From Pelagicoccus mobilis (lineage in GTDB: Bacteria > Verrucomicrobiota > Verrucomicrobiia > Opitutales > Opitutaceae), in assembly GCF_016595505.1 (NCBI RefSeq), contig NZ_JAENIL010000054.1, forward strand, positions 1-48,477: DNA of 48,477 nt, read 5' to 3'. Under the pieces are notes generated by a model. It did no database searches. It saw only the letters and a list, made by a program, of their open reading frames with translations, and was not told the origin of the DNA. The translations under genes and the position numbers were made by a program. Position 1 is the first letter of the stretch; every line of letters begins with the position of its first letter. Shown here piece after piece: positions 8,806-18,212 of the stretch.

Positions 8806-11613
8806 TTACTCGACGTTTTCGAGTTTCACGCGAAACAGGATCAGTTCGATCTCCCCGTCAGTCACTTTATGACTTGAGACTTCTAATCCTTCGTAAGCGG
8901 ATGGAGAAGAGCTCTGCACCTCCCAATCAGAGGTCCACACACCGGCTTCGATATCCTCAGTCCACTGGGCCACATAGTCGATGTCCCACCGGTTATGAGA
9001 AGGCCTCACAAAGGTAAAGGTAATGGACCCGTCCTCATTGATTTGCGTACGGGGGCGATGTCCACGAACCAAGGGGTCAACCGGATCGCCTCCAAAAGCA
9101 TACTCTTCGAAATCGACCACCCCATCTGCATCAAAGTCAGCGGCAAGATCCCCGCTCAACCCATGTTGCTCGACTAAGGCCTGCCAAGCACTCGTACCCT
9201 GCTCCCGAAGCAACAATACCTCGTAGGGGTCCATAGTGAAGTTTTCCCCGTACTCCCGACCAGTAAGCAGATCAACAAGGACCACCTCGTCGCCATCTCC
9301 CGAGGAAAGTTCCACCTCAACAGAGCGAAGCCCTTGGCTTACATTGATCAATGAAAAGGTCCGCCGCCCTACACTCGCCTCTTGGTCTTGGGTGAGCAAC
9401 ACCCCGTAAGCCGGATTCGCGTTTTCGTCCTCGACTGTCAGCTGGACCGGCAATTCCGGAATCACGCTCTGCAAAAGAGAGCCGAAGGAATCCGCCATAC
9501 CCAAGACCTCACCAAGCTCAAGCTCGCCGAAAGGAGTAAACCCGAGCTCCCCCTCTCGCAGCGCGCCGAGTTCAGTGCGAGCAAAGCAATTGTCAGGATC
9601 AACCAATACAACGCGCCCTCCCGCTTGGGCAAACGCTTGGATGCCTGCAAAGTCCGCGTCGGAAACGTAAGCCGTTGAGGGAACGATCAAGGTCTGGGAC
9701 TCGATCGAGACGCTACCCAAGCGCTTTGGAGTCGTGAAACCGACTGGCACGTTCAGGATCTTCAGTGCTTCATAGACATCGATCAAATTCTCCGGGTACT
9801 GCCCATCTTGGATCGCCGAATCCTGGCTGTAGTAGATTATGTGATACCGCTCGCTAGGAACGACTGAATCAACTGCATTTCCATGAGCATTGAGTTCCTT
9901 GAACGCCCGACCGAAGGCATCCATCTGGATTGGTTGAAAATCGGAAGTTGCCAGGTATACGGACGCACGGACCGATCCATCCGAGCGACGATTCCAAAGC
10001 CAAGCATTCATCGCGTTCAAGCCGTTGGTTCCCGCAAGCCACAAGCCGGCTTTGACAAACTCAGGTGGTAGATGAAAGTCCAACCAACGCCCACCGGACA
10101 GACCATGCCACTCCGAATCGAAGAAAGGCTTGTTGGGAGCGAGCGACTTAACGAAGTCCAACATGATCGCCTGTGTTCTCCACTCCAAGATCCACCGATC
10201 CTGCCAGTCGAGATTACGCCGCGTATTGTAATGAGCCGTGCTGGAGGACATCTGGTTATCCGTCCCAGGGACATCGACCAAATCGACAACGTACTCGATA
10301 TCGATTCCCTCATCGACAAAGTCCTGATGAATTGATCCCTCGCCCCATAGCTTGATGTGGGTCTTCCCCGCAGGATCCACCGCTTTGACTTCGTCGTTCA
10401 AGAACTGGAACCATTCGTTCACACGATCCATGTTGAACCGCATCCAATCGTACCAGACCGGCCCACCACGATAACTGTTAGCCAAGGGAATCGTGTATGT
10501 CGCCTTAACTGACGCAAAGTCGGCGTGCGACGTTCCGTAAACAGCGTTCAACTCTGTGATGGACGTGTATTTGTTCTGCAACCACACCCCGTACTTATCC
10601 ATCGTCAGATCAGAAACCCCGTGACTCGCATCGCGGCCTCCTTGTCGAATTGCGAAGTTCGGTTCGTTTGAGAGCATGTGGATTCGCTCCGAATCGCCGA
10701 GACGTGCAGACTGATCGCCAAGCATTTCATCCAGCAAGGTCTCGATCCATTGCCTAACCAGAGGATTGTCGATGTCGTAGTCGGTAAACTCCCGCCCTCC
10801 TCGCTCGAAGACCTCCGGGTGCTCAATCCGCGCCCAAGAATCAGGTTGCACATAGTGCCCGAGAAACGTCTGTAGCGGCAAACGATTCGCAGCCACCTGA
10901 TCCTCTATCGATGAGTGCAACAAGGTTCGGCGCCCCTCACGAATCGTTGTAGCAGACTCCATATCGGAAACAGCCATGTACTGCTCGCCCATGCGACCGT
11001 ACGCTTGGAGCAGATTCTCCTGAAACTTGCCCCAAAAGAACTTGCTAGGAATAACCGCTTTCCCATCACGCTCAAAACGCCCTCCTGCGACTCTCGTATT
11101 GCCAGAAGCAAAATCGGGAGGAGCTTGCAATATAAGTTCACCGTCGATTTGCCTCTGCAGTTCGGCAATCGCCGCATCCGCAAGTTCAATACAATCGGCT
11201 AACTCATCAAAGGGAACTCCTTCCGCCCCGACCGGATCGCGGTTGCCGAGAAAGCTCCTCGCTGAGTACATATCTTGAATGAACTGATTGTTCTCCCGAT
11301 CCCAAATCGCTATCACATTGCGATACTCATCAAGAGTCGCCAGCGACACCTGGGCATAAGCAGTGGTATGCCCGGCCTGTTCCGCCTCATCCATCTTTGC
11401 CACAAGATCGACTCGCTTCGCATCAACATCGCTTAACAACTGCGTGAACGCCGCATCTGTTGTCGGTCCGTCGTAAACGCCAGCAAATGAGAGCTGAGCG
11501 AAAACAACAAAGCAGATTGCAACTAAGGCAGGGCGTGACCGCCGGGCACGCCGCTCTGCATTCGGATGGCTTGACAGTCCACCCCTACCGAAATTCGGGT
11601 TATCTAGGCACAT
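8806..11613 (-). CDS. Exported clan GH-A glycosidase, GH42-like (possible beta-neocarrabiose-releasing GH167 type)
   Basis: Retaining glycoside hydrolase expected to act outside the cytoplasm on galactan oligosaccharides. The ATG at 11613 is preferred over an upstream TTG at 11643 that lies inside a terminator stem. This gives 935 aa with a long n-region, an Arg-rich patch, then the hydrophobic segment 'ALVAICFVVFAQLSFA' as signal peptide. The catalytic barrel shows acid/base Asn316-Glu317 ('MLSNEPN') and a likely nucleophile Glu501 ('FFDSEWHG'), as in clan GH-A. A C-terminal module (about 830-935) has a calcium loop 'DFDADGVVDFEEY' and an 'FRVKLENVE' end, like other verrucomicrobial exported enzymes. 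GH42-like architecture next to GH127 and sulfatases recalls GH167 enzymes of carrageenan loci; plain beta-galactosidase or agarase are alternatives. Confidence 0.82.
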   Translation of the reverse strand: MCLDNPNFGRGGLSSHPNAERRARRSRPALVAICFVVFAQLSFAGVYDGPTTDAAFTQLLSDVDAKRVDLVAKMDEAEQAGHTTAYAQVSLATLDEYRNVIAIWDRENNQFIQDMYSARSFLGNRDPVGAEGVPFDELADCIELADAAIAELQRQIDGELILQAPPDFASGNTRVAGGRFERDGKAVIPSKFFWGKFQENLLQAYGRMGEQYMAVSDMESATTIREGRRTLLHSSIEDQVAANRLPLQTFLGHYVQPDSWARIEHPEVFERGGREFTDYDIDNPLVRQWIETLLDEMLGDQSARLGDSERIHMLSNEPNFAIRQGGRDASHGVSDLTMDKYGVWLQNKYTSITELNAVYGTSHADFASVKATYTIPLANSYRGGPVWYDWMRFNMDRVNEWFQFLNDEVKAVDPAGKTHIKLWGEGSIHQDFVDEGIDIEYVVDLVDVPGTDNQMSSSTAHYNTRRNLDWQDRWILEWRTQAIMLDFVKSLAPNKPFFDSEWHGLSGGRWLDFHLPPEFVKAGLWLAGTNGLNAMNAWLWNRRSDGSVRASVYLATSDFQPIQMDAFGRAFKELNAHGNAVDSVVPSERYHIIYYSQDSAIQDGQYPENLIDVYEALKILNVPVGFTTPKRLGSVSIESQTLIVPSTAYVSDADFAGIQAFAQAGGRVVLVDPDNCFARTELGALREGELGFTPFGELELGEVLGMADSFGSLLQSVIPELPVQLTVEDENANPAYGVLLTQDQEASVGRRTFSLINVSQGLRSVEVELSSGDGDEVVLVDLLTGREYGENFTMDPYEVLLLREQGTSAWQALVEQHGLSGDLAADFDADGVVDFEEYAFGGDPVDPLVRGHRPRTQINEDGSITFTFVRPSHNRWDIDYVAQWTEDIEAGVWTSDWEVQSSSPSAYEGLEVSSHKVTDGEIELILFRVKLENVE

Positions 11614-11649
11614 AGATAGAAATAAGGGGTTGGTTCGGGCCAACCCCTT
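11614..11649 (-). terminator. Perfect hairpin abutting the GH42-like start codon
   Basis: A 10-bp perfect stem AAGGGGTTGG/CCAACCCCTT with a 6-nt loop lies between the GH127 stop and the ATG at 11613, followed on the minus strand by ATTTCTATCT. It looks like an intrinsic terminator with a weak U tract and would act as an attenuator inside the operon. Confidence 0.6.
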
Positions 11650-11682
11650 GTATCAATAATTCAGTTACTCCTTGAGAGGCAA

Positions 11683-13659
11683 TCAGCCCCACAGAACCGG
11701 CATGAACACCGTCATCTCAGCGTCGCCACGGTTACTCCAAGCAAAGTAGGGGACCAGCTGCACTTCCTTCTTTTCCCATTCAGGGCGATAAACCGTGCGA
11801 TACATTCCATTGAGAGAGCTTGTACGCAAAGAAACCTCGGCGTTGATAACAGTCACCCCTCCTAGGAAATCTGGCTTCACTTCAATTTCACGCTTCCCGT
11901 CGAACGGCAGGTAAACATCGGTGACTCTTGTATCCCTCGGCAGATCTGGGGACTCGACACAATACACGACAGGACCGCGCTTTATCGCGAGTTGATTACG
12001 AACCTCTTCAATACGCTCGTGGCCTTCCACCAGAGTGATGTCCATAGGCATATAAAGTTCGATCACATCTCCCGCACTCCAAACACGCTCTATCTTAGCG
12101 AACTTGCCTGGGACGGCCTCTACGCCAGCTTCTTCACCATTGACCTTGATCGTAGTGCCTTCCGCCCAATTCGGAATACGCAACAGAACCTCGAAGGCTT
12201 CGAGCTTACAAGCTTCAACAGTTATCTTAACGTCTCCATTCCACGGATACTCTGTTTCCTGCTTAAGTCGCAGTTCCGATCCGTCCTGCAATTCGGTAGT
12301 GAGTTCGTTACCTCCATAAAGGTTCACAGAGACCCCATTTTCCGATAGGCTATACGCCCATGACGCAGACTGAGCCACAGTGCGTACCAAATTTGGCGGA
12401 CAGCAGAAACAATACAAATACGGCAAACGGTCAGAACTCTCCGTATTCATCGTCGAGTAGTCACGAGCGCCGTGAATCTTCCGCAAAGGATTAGCGTAAC
12501 AGTAATGCGTCCCGCTAATGCTGATTCCGGACAAGCCACTATTGTGCAGAACCAACTCCATAACATCAGCGTACTTCGACTCGCCATTAAGTCCCAACAT
12601 GCGGTAGCTAAACATCGAGTTACAGATATTCGCGCACGTCTCGTTGTAAGCAGTCAAATTCGGCATCATGTACTCGTCGAGGAAGCCTTCCTCAATCTTG
12701 TCATGACGGCTAGACGCGCCGTAGTGGGTCTGCCCCACCGCTCCGGTGACGTACATCTTCTTGTTCACGACATTATCCCAAAGACGGTCGAGCGCATCGA
12801 GAAGCGCCTTCTCACCAGTCTCGGCATACACATCGGCAGCACCAGCATAGTAGTACAATGCCAAAACAGCGTGGCCAACCGCTTCCGTTTCCTCACGAAG
12901 CGGTACGCGCTCCTGTACCATATCACCAATCGGGTAACCCTCAGTGGATGGCTCCTCAACGATCTCCGACTTGCCACGGTTATTGATAAAGAGCTCTGCG
13001 AGTTCGAGGAAGCGTTTGTCTTTAGTTGTTCGATACAATTCTACCAAACCCATAATCTGAGTTTGGTTGAATCCGAATCGTCGGAGATGCTTGGGATTCG
13101 GGGAGAAGAGCTCGTAGAGCAAGTTTGCGTTCTTTAGAGCGATCTCAAGCAAGTTGGTCTTCCCAGTCAAACGGTGGTGCACACACGCTGCCGTGTAGAG
13201 GTGACCGCAGTTGTACATCTCATGATACTTGCGGTTCGAGAAATGCTCGATCCCATTGATCTGGATGTGCGTATGCATATAGCCATCCTCACACTGAGCT
13301 TCGCCTATGATCTCAATGATCTCATCAAGATCATCGAGAATTCCCTGATCTTTATTGGTCGCGTAGATATAGGTAGCCGCTTCCATCCATTTCAGGAAGT
13401 CTGCATCATGCCAATACTCACCGAGATGCTCGCCTTCCTTCCGGCCAGCTGCGATCTTGAAATTGTTTAGACCATGCCCGGTATCCCCCTTGAGGATTTC
13501 ACCCATGTGCGGCACCATCACCTCTTCGCAGACCTTATGCTTGTCCGCCCAGAAGCCACTGGTCCACTTACAATCTCCGAAGTTGATGTTCCTCAACTTA
13601 GCGTGCGGACTTTCGGAGTTATCAATAACGACTTCGTTTTTTGAATACACAGAACTCAT
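11683..13659 (-). CDS. GH127-family glycosidase (beta-L-arabinofuranosidase fold; candidate 3,6-anhydro-D-galactosidase)
   Basis: Member of the family formerly DUF1680. The zinc/cysteine site is intact: Glu340 and Cys342 in 'YNETCAN', and Cys419-Cys420 in 'YCFCCPPNLVR'. These correspond, offset by two, to Glu338, Cys340, Cys417 and Cys418 of the Bifidobacterium arabinofuranosidase, where one Cys is the nucleophile. The acid/base is probably Glu323 or Glu324. No signal peptide is seen, so it acts in the cytoplasm on imported oligosaccharides. Length of 658 aa is normal. Some marine GH127 enzymes release 3,6-anhydro-D-galactose from carrageenan oligosaccharides, which fits the sulfatases and aldehyde dehydrogenase/cycloisomerase here; release of L-arabinofuranose is the family's classical activity and cannot be excluded. 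It lies 29 bp after the transporter gene. Confidence 0.93.
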   Translation of the reverse strand: MSSVYSKNEVVIDNSESPHAKLRNINFGDCKWTSGFWADKHKVCEEVMVPHMGEILKGDTGHGLNNFKIAAGRKEGEHLGEYWHDADFLKWMEAATYIYATNKDQGILDDLDEIIEIIGEAQCEDGYMHTHIQINGIEHFSNRKYHEMYNCGHLYTAACVHHRLTGKTNLLEIALKNANLLYELFSPNPKHLRRFGFNQTQIMGLVELYRTTKDKRFLELAELFINNRGKSEIVEEPSTEGYPIGDMVQERVPLREETEAVGHAVLALYYYAGAADVYAETGEKALLDALDRLWDNVVNKKMYVTGAVGQTHYGASSRHDKIEEGFLDEYMMPNLTAYNETCANICNSMFSYRMLGLNGESKYADVMELVLHNSGLSGISISGTHYCYANPLRKIHGARDYSTMNTESSDRLPYLYCFCCPPNLVRTVAQSASWAYSLSENGVSVNLYGGNELTTELQDGSELRLKQETEYPWNGDVKITVEACKLEAFEVLLRIPNWAEGTTIKVNGEEAGVEAVPGKFAKIERVWSAGDVIELYMPMDITLVEGHERIEEVRNQLAIKRGPVVYCVESPDLPRDTRVTDVYLPFDGKREIEVKPDFLGGVTVINAEVSLRTSSLNGMYRTVYRPEWEKKEVQLVPYFAWSNRGDAEMTVFMPVLWG

Positions 13660-13688
13660 GACGAATAAATATAAATAAGGGTCAGCGA

Positions 13689-15257
13689 CTAGCCTCCGTT
13701 CGTATAGGACGCTTCAATTTCTTCAATGGACATGCCCTTCGTTTCCTTAAGCGTGAAGAACATGATCAACAGGCCGACCGATACCGTTGATGCGTAGAAA
13801 AGAAAAATAGAACTCATCCCCATATTATCGAGCTGCCATGGGAAGAACCACTGCACCACCGCGCTCGTCACACTGGTAATGATCGTGAAGAACGGGATCG
13901 CAATCGCTCGAATAGATATAGGGAAAATCTCAGAGAAAAGCACCCACATGACCGGCCCTACCGAAAAGTGGAAGGCCGCTACAAAACTTAGGATGCCAAC
14001 CAGCACCAGTACTGCGTTCATCTTAGTTGAAGATTGCTGAAGAGCAGCCATGTGGTTGGCGGCCTCCTCTTCACCGAGGGCTTCCTTAACCGCTTCCTTA
14101 AACGCGATGTCGTTTTCGAACTCTACCCCGGCAAGAGCAGCTAACTTGTCGACATTCGGCACATCCGACATCTCGGCGATGGTTTCTTCGGAAATCGTAT
14201 AACGAGCCTGCTTAAACGCGTAGGAGCATACACCGAGACTGGCAATGATCCAAACCATACCCCAAATGATCAAAGGGCGACGACCGAGCTTATCGACTAG
14301 GAGCAGTCCTAAAAATGTGAATACAATGCTATTCAGACCCACCCATACAGATTGCGCAAACGCAGCGTTCTCACCGATCCCGAGCTGTTTGAATACAGTC
14401 TGAGCGTAGAAGAGAATCGCATTGATGCCGGTTGTCTGCTGAGCAATTCCCAGGGCGAAAGCGATCACGAAGATGAGCCGCATGCGTTTGCTGAAGAGCT
14501 CCTTTAGCTGCGAAAGCATAGAATGATCCTGAGACGCCTTCTGCACACTCGCGGTCATCTCCTGGATATGCGGCTCGATTTCGTTTTCTGGCAGGATCTT
14601 GCGAAGTGTCTTCTTCGCATCCTCGACTCGACCTCGCAGGAACAACCACGATGGGCTTTCTGGAATTCCTATCAGCAAGAAGAACCAAAGAAGGGCGAAC
14701 GGGATTTCGGATCCAAGCATCCACCTCCACGTATTGTCCGCGATGCCCAAGGAAGTGACCCACTCCGCTCCGGAGGTGGACCAGCTGTGGATCATGTAGT
14801 TGATAAAGTAGGCTCCCGAAAGACCAATCACGATATTGATCTGAATCATGGATACGAGCTTACCACGTAACTTTGGCGGAGCGATCTCGCCAATGTACAT
14901 CGAGGCGAGCGATATCGAGCTGAATGCCAAGCCGCCTAAGAAACGAGCTGCCACTAAAACCCAATAGCTAGGAGCGAAAGCGGAGGCAACCGCTGAAACC
15001 ACATAGAGGATCGCGATCAGGATAATCGCTTTTTTCCGACCAAAGTTGTTACAGATGATCCCCATGAACGGGAGGGCCACCAAGACACCCCATGCGGGAG
15101 CGCTAACTGCGGTACCCAACTCCAACGAGCTCAAGTTAAACTCCTTGGTGATCGAATCGACCGTTCCGGCGATCAAGGCCGCATCGAGGCCAAATATAAG
15201 GCCTCCCATCGCCACGATCGTGGAGTAGATTAGTGCATTCGTCTTACTAGAACTCAT
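13689..15257 (-). CDS. MFS sugar porter (SP family) with an extra acidic loop
   Basis: Inner-membrane monosaccharide/oligosaccharide:proton symporter with twelve predicted helices. Family signatures are 'NFGRKKA' (about 71-77), 'PESPSWL' (199-205), 'QQTTGINAILFY' (273-284), 'DKLGRRPL' (322-329) and 'FSEIFPISIR' near the end. It is longer than usual (522 aa) because of a roughly 60-residue insertion (about 351-411), rich in Glu and Ala, between helices 9 and 10. This insertion is predicted to be soluble and helical. It lies between a sulfatase and GH127, and would carry the products of periplasmic desulfation to the cytosolic glycosidase. The sugar is unknown. Confidence 0.92.
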   Translation of the reverse strand: MSSSKTNALIYSTIVAMGGLIFGLDAALIAGTVDSITKEFNLSSLELGTAVSAPAWGVLVALPFMGIICNNFGRKKAIILIAILYVVSAVASAFAPSYWVLVAARFLGGLAFSSISLASMYIGEIAPPKLRGKLVSMIQINIVIGLSGAYFINYMIHSWSTSGAEWVTSLGIADNTWRWMLGSEIPFALLWFFLLIGIPESPSWLFLRGRVEDAKKTLRKILPENEIEPHIQEMTASVQKASQDHSMLSQLKELFSKRMRLIFVIAFALGIAQQTTGINAILFYAQTVFKQLGIGENAAFAQSVWVGLNSIVFTFLGLLLVDKLGRRPLIIWGMVWIIASLGVCSYAFKQARYTISEETIAEMSDVPNVDKLAALAGVEFENDIAFKEAVKEALGEEEAANHMAALQQSSTKMNAVLVLVGILSFVAAFHFSVGPVMWVLFSEIFPISIRAIAIPFFTIITSVTSAVVQWFFPWQLDNMGMSSIFLFYASTVSVGLLIMFFTLKETKGMSIEEIEASYTNGG

Positions 15258-15301
15258 TCGTTTGCTTGCTTGGGGTTTGAGGAAATTTTGAATACGGGGA
15301 T

Positions 15302-16738
15302 TTAGTAGTCTTCAGCAGGAGGCTGGCGGAACTGATCCGCTCGGCGTGCCGACCAGCCTTCCTCCTGGCGACGCAAGAGGAACAATGGACGTTCAAGAGT
15401 TTGCTCCCATTCGAAGTGCTGACGGAAAAGTTTCTTAACGAGCTCGGGCTGCTGAGCCGCCAAATCGTTTTGCTCTCCCGGGTCCTTCACGATATCGAAG
15501 AGCTCTGCAGGACGATCTGGATAGCGGATTAGCTTCATGTCACCATCACGAATAGCGCCCCTACCCTCCATTTTCCAATGCAATGTCTGATGAGGACGTC
15601 CCTCATTCTTTCCAGTTAGGTACGGTACCATGTCCACACCGTCCAAAACCTCGAACTGGCTGGCATCTCCGCCACCGGCATTGATAAAGGTAGGCATCAG
15701 ATCAAGCGTGATCATCGGCTTGTCATAAACAGTACCTGCAGAAAGCACCTTCGGCCAAGTGATGATACCAGGAACACGAAGACCGCCCTCCAACTGAGTT
15801 CCTTTAACCCCGGCAAACGGATAGTTGCTGGAACCGTTTTTGTCCATCGGGCCGCCGTTATCATTACTGAAAACGATGATGGTATTCTCGTAGAGCCCAA
15901 GCTCTTTCAGCTTATCCATGATTTGACCACAGGCCCTATCCATGGAGAGCGTCATCTGAGCTACCTTACGACGATCTCCTTCGAGTTGAGGAAACGTGCC
16001 CTTGTCCTTCGGGTCCGGGTGCATCGGTGTGTGTACCGCATTGAAGGATACATAAGCGAAAAACGGCTTATCTTTGTTTCGCTCGATGAAGTCGCAGGTC
16101 TCGTCCGCGAGGACATCCGTGAGGTAGCCCTCGTGTTCCTTGTAGTTTTCGAAACCGCGTTCCATCCAATTTTCGTGCGGCTCTCTCTTCAATTGCTTTT
16201 CAGTGTAAGGAAAGAAACTACGCGCCCCGCCACGAAAACCATAAAACTCGTCAAAGCCGCGCTTCAATGGGTGATAACGATCCGCCACTCCCATGTGCCA
16301 CTTGCCAAAGACCGCAGTCCGGTAGCCGATATCCTGCAAATACTTGCCCATCATAGGAACGTCCGTCGGCAATCCCATTTCATCCCCGAGCAAACCACTG
16401 TGAGGACTCATGATTCCGGGTACATTGATTTCTTCGAAACCAAAACTCTGCTGATAACGCCCCGCTAGCATGCCAGCCCGTGAAGGCCCACAAGTCGCGC
16501 CAGTCACGTAGAAGCTGGAAAGCAAAACGCCGTCGGCGGCGAGACTATCCAAGTGCGGTGTCTTGAAGTGCTTGCTGCCATGGAAGCCAAAATCTCCGTA
16601 GCCTGCATCATCCGCAAACAGGAGGATGATATTCGGTTGCTCTGCGGGCTTAGCCCATAAACTACCCCAAGGGCCAGCCAACAGAGCAACCATGTACAAA
16701 CCTACGATACCTAATCTAGAAATTCTTGTGCGTTTCAT
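15302..16738 (-). CDS. Exported sulfatase (arylsulfatase A/GALNS-like, family S1)
   Basis: Hydrolyses sulfate esters outside the cytoplasm. The ATG at 16738 is chosen: it gives a classical signal peptide ('MKRTRISRLGIVGLYMVALL...') and removes overlap with the upstream gene that a more distal in-frame start would create. Metal ligands Asp43-Asp44 lie in 'LFADDAGYGDFG', formylglycine motif C83-G-P-S-R87, and second-half residues 'VFGKWHMG' and 'FSNDNGG' complete the active site. The 478-aa length is normal. It sits 31 bp downstream of a second sulfatase, so the two were probably made together to remove sulfates at different positions of one polymer. Subfamily assignment needs a search. Confidence 0.93.
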   Translation of the reverse strand: MKRTRISRLGIVGLYMVALLAGPWGSLWAKPAEQPNIILLFADDAGYGDFGFHGSKHFKTPHLDSLAADGVLLSSFYVTGATCGPSRAGMLAGRYQQSFGFEEINVPGIMSPHSGLLGDEMGLPTDVPMMGKYLQDIGYRTAVFGKWHMGVADRYHPLKRGFDEFYGFRGGARSFFPYTEKQLKREPHENWMERGFENYKEHEGYLTDVLADETCDFIERNKDKPFFAYVSFNAVHTPMHPDPKDKGTFPQLEGDRRKVAQMTLSMDRACGQIMDKLKELGLYENTIIVFSNDNGGPMDKNGSSNYPFAGVKGTQLEGGLRVPGIITWPKVLSAGTVYDKPMITLDLMPTFINAGGGDASQFEVLDGVDMVPYLTGKNEGRPHQTLHWKMEGRGAIRDGDMKLIRYPDRPAELFDIVKDPGEQNDLAAQQPELVKKLFRQHFEWEQTLERPLFLLRRQEEGWSARRADQFRQPPAEDY

Positions 16739-16769
16739 TTCAACTGACTTTTCTGTACTTAAATTATAA

Positions 16770-18212
16770 CTACTTAGATCCGAACGCTTCGTCATAGCGC
16801 GGCATCTTTTCCTTTTCCCACAAATTCATTTCCTCAACAGAGTGAAACCACAAAGGCTCAACATGGGTGGCCGCCCAGCGACGGATCCCGGCTTTCAACT
16901 CCTGGAGCCTTTCCGGATACTGCGAACTCAGGTCTTTCGACTCCGCTTTATCCTTATCGACATTGTACAAGCGCCAGCTCCCACCTTTCATGTCCCAAAT
17001 CGCTTTCCAGCTATCACGGCGCCCGCTTATCTCGCTGTGGTCTCCTCTGTGACGGACAGCATAAACCATTTCGCCTCCACGGGGGCTTTCGCCTTTCACA
17101 ACAGAATCCATCACGTCGACCCCATCGAGGATCTTACCATCCGGAGCTACCGTCTCCGCTAAGGAAACGAATGTCGGATAAAAGTCTAAGGTCGTAACAG
17201 GATAGTCGTACACTTGGCCAGAAGGCACTCGCTTCGGCCAATGGAAGAACATCGGGACGCGTATTCCTCCCTCCGATACACTCCCCTTCCCTTTTTTCAG
17301 CGGATAATTGTTCGCGCCCAACGAGGATTTGCCACCGTTATCACTCGTGAAAATAATCAGAGTATTTTCAAACTCGCCCGTCTCCTTCAACGCATCGACC
17401 AGCTTACCTACACCTCGGTCCACCGCAGCCATCATGCCCGCATACTTACGACGTTTGACGTCCTTGATGAACTGATACTGCTCCATATCTTCTTCCTTGG
17501 CCTCGAGCGGACTATGCGGAGCATTGTAAGCGAGATAGAGGAAAAACGGCTCCTCCTTTCGAGAAGCGTGAGAGACGAAGCGAATCGCTTCTCGAGAAAG
17601 ACCATCGGTGATATACTCGGTCTCATCCACTTCCTTACCGTTATGCTCCAAAGGAAGCAGGTACTCATTGATCGGGCTCTTACCCGCTTTCAACTGACGT
17701 TCGTAAATCGGCTTGTACTGCTCAGGAAAGTAAAAATGCCCGCCTCCTAGGAAACCATAGAAGTCGTCAAAGCCACGCATATTTGGATGATACTCGGGCT
17801 CGAAGCCAAGGTGCCATTTCCCAACAATTCCCGTAGTGTATCCAGAGTCCTGCAAAACCTTGCTGATGAGAGTCTCCTCAACAGGAATGCCCAGCTTGGA
17901 GGATTCTTCGAAGTCGTAGGAAAGGGGAGCCAAATTATAGGGTGTACCCATCGGGTGCGGATACCGGCCTGAAAGCAAAGACATGCGGCTCGGTCCACAA
18001 AAGGGGTGAGCGACGTAAGCCGACGTGAACAAGGTTCCTCCCTCGGCAAGCTTATCCAACTCCGGTGTACGAATGTCCTTCGAGCCATTGAAGCCTAAAT
18101 CTGCGTATCCAAGATCATCGCACAGTATGATCACGATGTTTGGTCGTTCATCAGACGCTGAAGCAGTAAGCCCGAGGGCCAACATGAATACAACTGCCAG
18201 TTTTCTAATCAT
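16770..18212 (-). CDS. Exported sulfatase (family S1), first gene of the sugar operon
   Basis: Second member of the sulfatase pair. The ATG at 18212 follows an in-frame TTG and gives a short signal peptide ending near 'LTASAS'. Active-site features are Asp33-Asp34 in 'ILCDDLGYADLG', C73-G-P-S-R77, 'IVGKWHLG' and 'FTSDNGG'. Length of 480 aa is standard. It shares the overall layout of its neighbour but differs clearly in sequence, suggesting a different regiospecificity rather than recent duplication. It is the promoter-proximal gene of the minus-strand unit running through the transporter to the glycosidases, and is divergent from the hybrid regulator gene. Confidence 0.93.
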   Translation of the reverse strand: MIRKLAVVFMLALGLTASASDERPNIVIILCDDLGYADLGFNGSKDIRTPELDKLAEGGTLFTSAYVAHPFCGPSRMSLLSGRYPHPMGTPYNLAPLSYDFEESSKLGIPVEETLISKVLQDSGYTTGIVGKWHLGFEPEYHPNMRGFDDFYGFLGGGHFYFPEQYKPIYERQLKAGKSPINEYLLPLEHNGKEVDETEYITDGLSREAIRFVSHASRKEEPFFLYLAYNAPHSPLEAKEEDMEQYQFIKDVKRRKYAGMMAAVDRGVGKLVDALKETGEFENTLIIFTSDNGGKSSLGANNYPLKKGKGSVSEGGIRVPMFFHWPKRVPSGQVYDYPVTTLDFYPTFVSLAETVAPDGKILDGVDVMDSVVKGESPRGGEMVYAVRHRGDHSEISGRRDSWKAIWDMKGGSWRLYNVDKDKAESKDLSSQYPERLQELKAGIRRWAATHVEPLWFHSVEEMNLWEKEKMPRYDEAFGSK

